Part shown: one piece after another, positions 53,526 to 60,015 of the stretch
How positions within the stretch are numbered: position 1 is the first letter of the stretch
How the letters are laid out: the number at the start of each line of letters is the position of its first letter
Assembly: GCF_002419965.1 (NCBI RefSeq)
Contig: NZ_DIHC01000054.1
Location: 1-60,015, forward strand
DNA length: 60,015 nt
Origin: Pseudomonas sp. UBA5706
GTDB taxonomy: Bacteria > Pseudomonadota > Gammaproteobacteria > Pseudomonadales > Pseudomonadaceae
Reading direction: 5' to 3'
Position numbers and translations under genes: made by a program
The notes under the pieces: model-generated
What the model was told of the DNA's origin: nothing
Seen by the model: the letters and a program-made list of their open reading frames with translations, nothing else
Databases searched by the model: none

Positions 53526-54604
53526 ACAGGATCAAAGTCATGGTGGTCGACGATTCGGCGGTCGTCCGTCAGGTGATGCAGAGCATCCTTGAAGCCGAGC
53601 CGGACTTTCACGTCCTGGGCGCGGCCAGTGACCCGCTGTTTGCCATGGATAAAATGGCCAAGCAGTGGCCCGACGTCATCGTGCTCGACATCGAAATGCC
53701 GCGCATGGACGGGCTGACCTTTTTGCGCAAGCTTATGAGCGAACGGCCCACTGCCGTGGTGATCTGTTCGTCCTTGACCGAAAAAGGCACGCAAACCGCC
53801 CTGCAAGCCATGGCGGCCGGTGCGGTTGAGGTCATCACCAAACCGCGCAGCAGCCTTAAGGATTTTCTTCATCAGTCGGCGTCGGAGCTGGTCGGCGCGG
53901 TACGTGCTGCCGCCAAGGCCAATTTGAACGCCTTGAAAGCGCGTGCCCGTCCGGCAATAGCGGTGCCGCAACGCTGCGATGCCGATGTCATTTTGTCAGC
54001 CGGCAGCAAGGCCATGGCGCAGACGACCGAGCGCGTGGTAGCCATTGGCACCTCAACTGGAGGGACTCAAGCACTGGAACACGTGCTGACCCGATTGCCC
54101 CGGGTGTGTCCCGGCTTGGTAATCGTGCAGCACATGCCGGAGAAATTCACCGCGTCGTTCGCCGAGCGGCTGAACAGCCTGTGTGCCATCGAAGTGCGCG
54201 AGGCCCGCAACAACGATCGAGTGTTGCCGGGCCTGGCGTTGATTGCCCCTGGTGGCAAACACATGGTACTCAAGCGCGACGGCGCCATGTATCACGTCCA
54301 GGTGCTCGACGGCCCACACGTCAATCGGCACCGGCCTTCGGTGGATGTGCTGTTCCGCTCGGTGGCCCGGTTCGCCGGACGCAACGCCACCGGCATTATC
54401 ATGACGGGCATGGGTGACGATGGTGCGCGCGGGATGAAGGAGATGTTCGACGCGGGCGCTGAGACCTACGCTCAGGATGAGGCCAGTTGCGTGGTGTTCG
54501 GCATGCCGCGCGAGGCGATAAAACTCGGCGGTGTCGATCACATTGTGTCCCTTGACGACATCGCCGCGAAGGTGGTGGCCAGCGGCAGAAGGCAGCCGGC
54601 CTGA
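53522..54604 (+). CDS. cheB: Chemoreceptor glutamate methylesterase/deamidase CheB
   Basis: Removes methyl groups from receptors and deamidates glutamines. The ATG at 53522 overlaps the cheR stop and gives 360 residues. The receiver domain has phospho-acceptor Asp56 in VLDIEMPRMDG. The esterase domain has the catalytic triad Ser178 (GTSTGGT), His204 (VQHMPEKFT) and Asp300 (MTGMGDDGA), with the same spacing as E. coli CheB (164/190/286). No cheD gene lies next to it, so deamidation rests on CheB alone unless a CheD is encoded elsewhere. Confidence 0.97.
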   Translation: MNRIKVMVVDDSAVVRQVMQSILEAEPDFHVLGAASDPLFAMDKMAKQWPDVIVLDIEMPRMDGLTFLRKLMSERPTAVVICSSLTEKGTQTALQAMAAGAVEVITKPRSSLKDFLHQSASELVGAVRAAAKANLNALKARARPAIAVPQRCDADVILSAGSKAMAQTTERVVAIGTSTGGTQALEHVLTRLPRVCPGLVIVQHMPEKFTASFAERLNSLCAIEVREARNNDRVLPGLALIAPGGKHMVLKRDGAMYHVQVLDGPHVNRHRPSVDVLFRSVARFAGRNATGIIMTGMGDDGARGMKEMFDAGAETYAQDEASCVVFGMPREAIKLGGVDHIVSLDDIAAKVVASGRRQPA

Positions 54605-54671
54605 CGCTGAGGTCTGAAGGCTCCGCAGAGGCTGAGCAGACCCTCGGCGGCTTCTACTCATAGCACGTTGG

Positions 54672-56318
54672 CTACTTGCCCAACCCCAGATTGGCTTCGT
54701 TAAGGTCCAGCTCGGCCAAGACCAGGCGCAGCACGTCATCGCCGATCTGGCGATGGCGATGCAGGTTGTACAGTTCCAGCCGCTGGGCACGCAGGGCGCT
54801 GATGCGCATGCGTTTCTCCAGCTGATCCATCTGGAACGCCAGCGCCTGGGCCTCGGCAGTGTCGTTGAAAATTTCCAGGCGATGGCGGTATTCGGACATG
54901 ATCCGCGCCTTCACCTCGGTGGCCAGCACTTCCTGGGCCGCATCGGGTGTCGCCGTGGTGTCGTTGAGTCCTTCGTTCTCCAGTGCGTGGATCGCTGCCT
55001 CGGCGGTCCGCTTCCAAGCGTCGCGCACTTCACGCTTCATGCGCAAATCCGGCTCGCTGGCGACGCCGCGCAACAGCAGCGGCAGGCTGATACAGGCCAC
55101 TCCCAACGACAGCAAAATCACCCCGGCGGCGATGAAGATCAGCAGGTCGCGTTCAGGAAACGCCGCGCCGGCACTGATCAGGATCGGCACCGACAAGGTA
55201 CCGGCCAGCGTTACCGCACCGCGTACGCCGCCGACCGTCAGCAGCATCGAGGAGCGCCGGGACAACTCCAGCGAATCATCGGCACGCCCGCGCCAGCGGC
55301 GTATCTGAACCATCAGCCGCCAGACACTGCGCACCCAGACATAGCGCAATGCCGCCAATACTACGAAAATCGCCAGCACATCCAGGCAACGCCACAGCAG
55401 GGTTGGCCACAGCGTGACCTCGTTATGGGTCACTGCAGTGACGATGTCAGGCAACTGCAGGCCCAGCAGCAAAAAGATCAGGCCGTTAAAGGCGAACTCC
55501 AGCAAGGCCCAGACGCTGCGATTGAGCAAACGGGTGGTGGTCTGACGCGGCAACAGATCGACCCAGCTTTGCATCATCCCCGCCGCCACCGCCGAGAGGA
55601 TTCCGGACATCTCAAGCCGCTCCGCCAACACATAAGCGGCGAACGGCAACAGCAACATGAACACCACGTGGGTCGCCGGATCGTCCCAGCCGCGGGCAAT
55701 CATCCAGCCGCGCAGGCGCCCCACCAGCCAGCTCAGGGCAACGCCCACCGCCAGGCCGCCACACGCGACCATGAGGAACGTGAGGCTGGCATCGGTGAGG
55801 GAAAAAATCCCGGTCATGGCCGCTGCCAGGGCAAACTTGAAGGTCACCAGACCGGTCGCGTCGTTCATTAACGCTTCGCCCTGAAGCATGCGCATGATCG
55901 GAACAGGCAACCGGTCTTCGGCAATCGCCGATACGGCCACGGCGTCGGTAGGCGACAGGACGGCCGCCAAGGCGAATGCGACCGGCAGCGGGATGGTCGG
56001 CAGCAGCCAGTGAATGAAAAAGCCGGCACCGACCACGGTGAAGATGACCAGGCCCACCGCCAGGGTCAGAATCGGTCCGCGATAACGCCACAGGTCCCGC
56101 TTGGGCATGCGCCAGCCATCGGAGAACAACAGAGGCGGCAGGAAAAGAAAGAGAAACAAATCGGGGTCCAGCGCCACATGCAAGCCCAGGCTGGGCCAGG
56201 CAAGCAAGGCGCCAGCAGCGATCTGGACCAGCGGCAAAGGGATGGGAATCACGCGGGCCATTAATCGCGAGACACCTACCAGCGTCAACAAGATAAGGAC
56301 GGTATAGGCTGTCTGCAT
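54672..56318 (-). CDS. CPA1-family Na+/H+ antiporter
   Basis: Exchanges Na+ (or K+) for H+ across the inner membrane for pH and salt balance. I start it at 56318 (MQTAYTVLILLTLVGV, GGAG upstream), giving 548 residues. About 12 membrane segments occupy residues 3-420. The ion-binding segment ALAAVLSPTDAVAVSAIAED and MLQGEALMNDATGLV with the Asn-Asp pair are typical of bacterial NhaP/YjcE-type exchangers. A hydrophilic helical C-terminal domain (about 425-548) is probably regulatory. It is convergent with the chemosensory operon. Confidence 0.92.
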   Translation of the reverse strand: MQTAYTVLILLTLVGVSRLMARVIPIPLPLVQIAAGALLAWPSLGLHVALDPDLFLFLFLPPLLFSDGWRMPKRDLWRYRGPILTLAVGLVIFTVVGAGFFIHWLLPTIPLPVAFALAAVLSPTDAVAVSAIAEDRLPVPIMRMLQGEALMNDATGLVTFKFALAAAMTGIFSLTDASLTFLMVACGGLAVGVALSWLVGRLRGWMIARGWDDPATHVVFMLLLPFAAYVLAERLEMSGILSAVAAGMMQSWVDLLPRQTTTRLLNRSVWALLEFAFNGLIFLLLGLQLPDIVTAVTHNEVTLWPTLLWRCLDVLAIFVVLAALRYVWVRSVWRLMVQIRRWRGRADDSLELSRRSSMLLTVGGVRGAVTLAGTLSVPILISAGAAFPERDLLIFIAAGVILLSLGVACISLPLLLRGVASEPDLRMKREVRDAWKRTAEAAIHALENEGLNDTTATPDAAQEVLATEVKARIMSEYRHRLEIFNDTAEAQALAFQMDQLEKRMRISALRAQRLELYNLHRHRQIGDDVLRLVLAELDLNEANLGLGK

Positions 56319-56546
56319 GGTGTTTTTCTCCAACGGCAACTTGAACTGACACCCGTAACGGACCCGGGTTGAGCGTCGAAGTGCCCTATTAACCGCCTAA
56401 AACTGTCGCTCGGATGGGTAACCGGGTCGTCATCGACACCAAAAATCCCGGCAAACTGACACAAAGCATCCCTGGCCTGCGCCAAGCGGCGTGTCCGTGG
56501 CATAATCCGTCACCGTTTTTTTGCGCCATCCCGGAGGAGCAAGCTC

Positions 56547-56906
56547 ATGAGTAGTACCCACACGTTGCACCTGTACGGGATTAAAGCTTGCGACACCATG
56601 AAAAAGGCTCGCACCTGGCTCGATGAAAAGTCGGTGATCTACGATTTCCACGACTACAAGACACAGGGCATCGACCGCGAACACCTGACCCGGTGGTGCA
56701 ATGAGCACGGCTGGCAGACGGTGTTGAACCGTGCGGGCACGACCTTTCGCAAACTGGACGAGGCGCACAAAGCCGACCTCGACCAGAGCAAGGCCATCGA
56801 ACTGATGCTTGCCCAGCCGTCGATGATCAAGCGCCCCGTGCTGGAACTCGGCGACAAAACCCTGATTGGCTTCAAACCCGAACTGTACGCAGCAGCTATC
56901 GCCTGA
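56547..56906 (+). CDS. ArsC/Spx-family protein YffB
   Basis: The 119-residue thioredoxin-fold protein has the family motif GIKACDTMKKARTWL with a single active Cys15, and NRAGTTFRKL and KRPVLELGDKTLIGFKPELY later. This is the YffB branch of the arsenate-reductase-like family, which commonly lies before dapD. Arsenate reduction is not established for this branch; a glutathione-dependent thiol reductase role has been suggested. GGAGGAGC precedes the ATG. Confidence 0.9.
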   Translation: MSSTHTLHLYGIKACDTMKKARTWLDEKSVIYDFHDYKTQGIDREHLTRWCNEHGWQTVLNRAGTTFRKLDEAHKADLDQSKAIELMLAQPSMIKRPVLELGDKTLIGFKPELYAAAIA

Positions 56907-56907
56907 A

Positions 56908-57046
56908 CAGGCCGTTCGAAAACGTAGCGAGCGAAGGCAAGACAAGGCAAAAACGGGCGAAGAAGCGGAGTTTTGGTTTTCTAAATGAGCATTTTTCGCC
57001 CGTTTTTAACGCAGTATTGACCAGCGCAGCAGTTTTCAAACGCCTG
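56908..57046. repeat. Structured 139-base inverted repeat between yffB and dapD
   Basis: Outer arms CAGGC-C-GTTCGAAAAC (56908-56923) and GTTTTCAAACGCCTG (57032-57046) are nearly exact inverse complements. Inside is a perfect 13-bp pair AAAAACGGGCGAA (56949-56961) and TTCGCCCGTTTTT (56995-57007) around a 33-base loop, which alone could act as a yffB terminator. The wording is like a dispersed intergenic repeat I recall from many Pseudomonas genomes. It has no coding capacity and may be a non-autonomous mobile element. Confidence 0.75.
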
Positions 57047-57077
57047 TGATCGAGATAGCCATTAAAGAGGTATTCAC

Positions 57078-58112
57078 ATGTCCACTTCCCCCTTCAGCCT
57101 GGCCTTCGGCGTCGGCACTCAAAATCGTCAAGGCACCTGGCTGGAAGTCTTCTACGCCCTGCCACTGCTCAATCCATCGGCTGATATCGTTGCCGCCATC
57201 GCACCGATCCTGGGGTATACCGGTGGCAACCAGGCCATCGCGTTCAACACCGATCTGGCTTCGAAACTGGCTGACGCACTGAAATCGGTAGACGCCGACC
57301 AAGCCGCGTTGCTGACCCGTCTAGCCGAAAGCCACAAGCCGCTGGTGGCGACTGTGCTGGCCGAAGATACCGCACTGACGTCCACGCCTGAGGCCTACCT
57401 CAAGCTGCACCTGCTGTCCCATCGTCTGGTCAAGCCCCACGGCCTGAGCCTGGCGGGCGTGTTCCCGCTGCTGCCTAACGTAGCCTGGACCAGTCAGGGC
57501 GCAATTGACCTGGGCGAACTGGCTCAGCGTCAGCTGGAAGCGCGTCTCAAAGGCGAGTTGCTGGAAGTGTTCTCGGTGGACAAATTCCCGAAAATGACCG
57601 ACTACGTAGTCCCGGCGGGCGTACGTATCGCTGACACTGCTCGCGTTCGTCTGGGCGCTTACATCGGTGAAGGCACCACCGTCATGCACGAAGGCTTCGT
57701 CAACTTCAACGGCGGCACCGAAGGCCCGGGCATGATCGAAGGTCGTGTGTCGGCTGGGGTATTCGTCGGCAAGGGCTCTGACCTTGGCGGCGGCTGCTCG
57801 ACCATGGGCACCCTGTCCGGCGGCGGCAACATCGTGATCACGGTCGGCGAAGGCTGCCTGATCGGCGCGAACGCCGGTATCGGCTTCCCGCTGGGCGACC
57901 GCAACACCGTCGAATCCGGTCTGTACGTCACCGCGGGCACCAAAGTGGCGCTGCTGGACGAGAACAACGAACTGGTCAAAGTGTTGAAGGCCCGTGATCT
58001 GGCCGGTCAGCCTGACCTGCTGTTCCGTCGCAACTCGCAAACCGGCGCTGTAGAGTGCAAATCTCACAAGTCGGCCATCGAGCTGAACGAAGCGCTGCAC
58101 GCTCACAACTGA
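57078..58112 (+). CDS. dapD: 2,3,4,5-tetrahydropyridine-2,6-dicarboxylate N-succinyltransferase
   Basis: Makes N-succinyl-2-amino-6-oxopimelate, the substrate of DapC, in the diaminopimelate/lysine pathway. The 344 residues are the long Pseudomonas form: an N-terminal domain (about 1-170) and a left-handed beta-helix of hexapeptide repeats (about 175-300) with GEGTTVMHEGFVNFNGGTEG and GGGCSTMGTLSGGGN. The ribosome site is modest (AAAGAGG, 9 bases before the ATG). Confidence 0.96.
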   Translation: MSTSPFSLAFGVGTQNRQGTWLEVFYALPLLNPSADIVAAIAPILGYTGGNQAIAFNTDLASKLADALKSVDADQAALLTRLAESHKPLVATVLAEDTALTSTPEAYLKLHLLSHRLVKPHGLSLAGVFPLLPNVAWTSQGAIDLGELAQRQLEARLKGELLEVFSVDKFPKMTDYVVPAGVRIADTARVRLGAYIGEGTTVMHEGFVNFNGGTEGPGMIEGRVSAGVFVGKGSDLGGGCSTMGTLSGGGNIVITVGEGCLIGANAGIGFPLGDRNTVESGLYVTAGTKVALLDENNELVKVLKARDLAGQPDLLFRRNSQTGAVECKSHKSAIELNEALHAHN

Positions 58113-58174
58113 TAGAGCGATGCAAAGGACGGGCGCCCTCCCCGGGCTCCCGTCTCATTACAGAGTCTAATGTC

Positions 58175-59380
58175 ATGTCCCTCATTTCCCCCTGGCGCGC
58201 TGACTTCCCTGCACTCGACGCCCTCGAACGGCAAGGCCAGACCTATCTGGACAGCGCCGCCACCGCACAAAAACCCCAGGCCCTGATTGATGCGATGACG
58301 CATTACTACGCCCATGGCGCGGCGAACGTGCATCGCGCTCAGCACCTTCCGGGCGCTATGGCGACTCAGGCCTTCGAGGACACCCGCGCTAAGGTTGGCG
58401 AGTGGCTGAATGCCGGACAATCCGGGCACATCGTCTTCACCCACGGCGCTACATCGGCGTTCAATCTGCTCGCCTATGGGCTGGAGCATATATTTAAGGC
58501 CGGTGATGAGGTCGTCATCAGTGCCCTGGAGCACCACGCCAATCTGTTGCCCTGGCAGCAACTGGCCAAACGTCGAGACCTGAAGCTGATTGTGCTACCA
58601 CTGAATGCACAGGGTGTGATTGATCTTCAGGCGGCTGGCACTTTGATTACCTCGCGTACGCGGTTGCTGGCGGTGAGTCAGTTGTCGAACGTGCTGGGCA
58701 CCTGGCAGCCCGTTGCTGAGCTGGTGGCGCGGGCTAAGGCCCATGGTGCGCTGACCGTGATCGATGGGGCGCAAGGCATTGTTCACGGCCGGCACGATGT
58801 GCAAGCGCTGGGCTGTGACTTTTATGTGTTTTCCAGCCACAAGTTGTACGGCCCGGACGGAGTGGGCGTGTTGTTGGGCCGCCACGAGGCGCTGTCGCAC
58901 CTGCGCCACTGGCAGTTCGGTGGGGAAATGGTGCTGCAGGCGGGGTATTTCGATGCGACGTTCCGTCCGGCACCGCTGGGCTTCGAGGCCGGCACGCCGC
59001 CCATTTCCGGGGTCATCGGGCTGGGCGCGACGCTCGATTATCTGAACGCCGTCAATCACGCCGCTGCTGCCGACCATGAAGCCCGCCTGCATGATCTGCT
59101 GTGCACCGGGCTGAGGCTGCGCGAAGGCATACGGCTGGTGGGCAATCCGCAGGTGGCCCTGGCGAGTTTCGTGGTCGAGGGTGTGCACAACGCCGATCTG
59201 GCGTCCCTGCTGACCGAGCAAGGCATCGCCGTGCGCGCGGGTCATCATTGTGCGATTCCGCTGATCGGTAGCCTGGGACTGACGGGCGCCATCCGCGTGT
59301 CGCTGGGGTTGTATAACGATGCTGCGGACCTTGAGCGATTCTTCAACGCATTGGATCAGGCGCTGGAGTTGTTGCGATGA
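58175..59380 (+). CDS. csdA: Cysteine desulfurase, SufS/CsdA type
   Basis: A PLP enzyme that takes sulfur from cysteine as a persulfide for Fe-S cluster or thio-cofactor synthesis. The ATG at 58175 gives 401 residues, the usual group II length. PLP lysine is in FSSHKLYGPDGVG; the sulfur-carrying Cys359 is in RAGHHCAIPL. The downstream sufE overlaps its stop by ATGA, so this is a desulfurase-acceptor pair of the CsdA-CsdE kind. There are no other suf genes here, which favours CsdA over SufS. Confidence 0.94.
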   Translation: MSLISPWRADFPALDALERQGQTYLDSAATAQKPQALIDAMTHYYAHGAANVHRAQHLPGAMATQAFEDTRAKVGEWLNAGQSGHIVFTHGATSAFNLLAYGLEHIFKAGDEVVISALEHHANLLPWQQLAKRRDLKLIVLPLNAQGVIDLQAAGTLITSRTRLLAVSQLSNVLGTWQPVAELVARAKAHGALTVIDGAQGIVHGRHDVQALGCDFYVFSSHKLYGPDGVGVLLGRHEALSHLRHWQFGGEMVLQAGYFDATFRPAPLGFEAGTPPISGVIGLGATLDYLNAVNHAAAADHEARLHDLLCTGLRLREGIRLVGNPQVALASFVVEGVHNADLASLLTEQGIAVRAGHHCAIPLIGSLGLTGAIRVSLGLYNDAADLERFFNALDQALELLR

Positions 59381-59790
59381 ACCTGTCGGCAGAGGCACAA
59401 ACCGCGCTCGACACGTTCAGCGCTTCGCTGAGCTGGGAGCAACGCGCGCGCTTGCTGATGCAATGGGGCGACCGATTGCCTGCGCTGGCTGACGAGGAGA
59501 AGACCGACGAGCACCTTGTGGACGGTTGCGAGAGCAAGGTCTGGCTGTTGGGGGAAATCGCCGAAGGTCATTGGCAGTTTCGTGCGGCCAGTGACGCCCG
59601 GCTGATCCGCGGCTTGGTAGCGTTGTTGCTGGCACGCGTGAACGGGCTGTCAGCACCGGAACTGCAGCAGGTTAATCTGGCGGACTGGTTCAATCAGCTG
59701 GGCCTGAGCCGCCAGTTATCCCCTTCACGCAGCAACGGCCTGAATGCCGTTCTGCAAAAGATGAGGCAGTTGGCGGCTCACAGGCGATAA
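59377..59790 (+). CDS. sufE: SufE/CsdE-family sulfur acceptor
   Basis: Takes the persulfide sulfur from the partner desulfurase. The 137 residues have the acceptor Cys51 in VDGCESKVWLL and the usual SufE fold (SWEQRARLLMQWGDRLP at the start). Translationally coupled to csdA by a four-base overlap, so csdE would be an equally fitting name. Confidence 0.94.
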   Translation: MNLSAEAQTALDTFSASLSWEQRARLLMQWGDRLPALADEEKTDEHLVDGCESKVWLLGEIAEGHWQFRAASDARLIRGLVALLLARVNGLSAPELQQVNLADWFNQLGLSRQLSPSRSNGLNAVLQKMRQLAAHRR

Positions 59791-59901
59791 CGCTTCGGCC
59801 ACTGGACGTAGGCGTTCAGCTTGCTGACGATTTGCCGGGGGCCGGCAGCCAATGCGGCTGGACTCGGTGGGGGGGTCAGATGTATCGAGGCGGCTGGATT
59901 G

Positions 59902-59942
59902 CTGTCGCTGCGCGACAGATCGCTGGCAAGCCGAGCTCCTAC
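59902..59942. repeat. REP-like intergenic repeat after sufE
   Basis: A perfect 7-bp hairpin CTGTCGC-TGC-GCGACAG (59902-59918) is followed by TCGCTGGCAAGCCGAGCTCC plus TAC (59920-59942). On the minus strand the latter reads as GTAGGAGCTCGGCTTGCCAGCGA, cited here as a 23-base unit closely like the abundant Pseudomonas REP. It lies between convergent genes, a typical place, and the hairpin may help end sufE transcripts. Confidence 0.65.
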
Positions 59943-59975
59943 GGCCTTCGGCCAGAATCAAGAGCAATCGGCGGT

Positions 59976-60015
59976 CTAAGCCAGATCGGGAACGATTAGC
60001 CGCCCGAGCCAGAAA
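59976..60015 (-). CDS. C-terminal end of an unidentified minus-strand gene (partial)
   Basis: On the minus strand the window edge opens into 12 codons (FWLGRLIVPDLA) and a TAG at 59978-59976. The REP-like repeat just beyond supports a gene end here. The fragment is too short to assign; tRNA-modifying tcdA often follows csdA-sufE in this genus, but I cannot confirm it. Confidence 0.3.
   Translation of the reverse strand, partial: FWLGRLIVPDLA

Noticed and set aside
1..60015. tRNA, rRNA, CRISPR arrays, insertion sequences, hrp boxes in intergenic regions
   Set aside because: I looked for each by eye on both strands and saw none that could be supported. GGAACC-like hexamers occur only inside genes.

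Overview
The window is a chromosomal segment of a Pseudomonas, most likely of the fluorescens/syringae side of the genus. The evidence is the gene order (mutS-fdxA-rsmZ-rpoS-nlpD-pcm-surE-truD-ispF, then the ispD-ftsB-eno-kdsA-pyrG-tilS-accA-dnaE block, the lpx/bam/dxr/rpsB block, glnD-dapC and dapD-csdA-sufE), the GC-rich coding sequence, and a GacA-controlled RsmZ RNA between fdxA and rpoS. The species cannot be fixed from this sequence alone.

Layout. Bases 1-2306 are the end of an integrated phage-like element: small unknown proteins, an Excalibur-domain cargo gene on the opposite strand, a DUF4224 protein and an intact tyrosine integrase whose stop codon is only 50 bases from mutS. Bases 2357-7058 hold mutS, ferredoxin fdxA, the small RNA rsmZ with a GacA box 180 bases upstream of its start, and rpoS. 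Bases 7163-11193 (minus) hold nlpD, pcm, surE, truD and ispF. Bases 11303-14372 hold the glutathione-dependent formaldehyde detoxification pair fghA-frmA and a divergent LysR gene. Bases 14460-25800 (minus) hold ispD, ftsB, eno, kdsA, pyrG, tilS, accA and dnaE. Bases 25872-40562 (minus) hold rnhB, lpxB, lpxA, fabZ, lpxD, skp, bamA, rseP, dxr, cdsA, uppS, frr, pyrH, tsf and rpsB, which link lipid A, phospholipid and isoprenoid synthesis, outer-membrane assembly and translation. Bases 40900-45709 (plus) hold map, glnD and dapC.

The accessory part of most interest is 46537-54604. It is a complete chemosensory operon (MCP-like protein, CheY, STAS protein, CheA, MCP, CheW, CheR, CheB) with no CheD and no separate CheZ, set between dapC and a Na+/H+ antiporter gene. 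Its first product has two membrane segments, almost no periplasmic part, a receptor signalling tip, and then an FQDRVSQ sequence matching the active-site spacing of the CheZ phosphatase. That suggests a membrane-bound receptor-phosphatase fusion acting on the CheY encoded 10 bases downstream. A FliA-like promoter lies in front of the operon and the second receptor ends in a CheR-docking pentapeptide, so the parts look like a self-contained adaptation circuit.

The right end holds the antiporter, yffB, a 139-base structured inverted repeat, dapD, the cysteine desulfurase/sulfur-acceptor pair csdA-sufE, a REP-like repeat and the last codons of an unidentified minus-strand gene. I saw no tRNA, rRNA, CRISPR array or insertion sequence.
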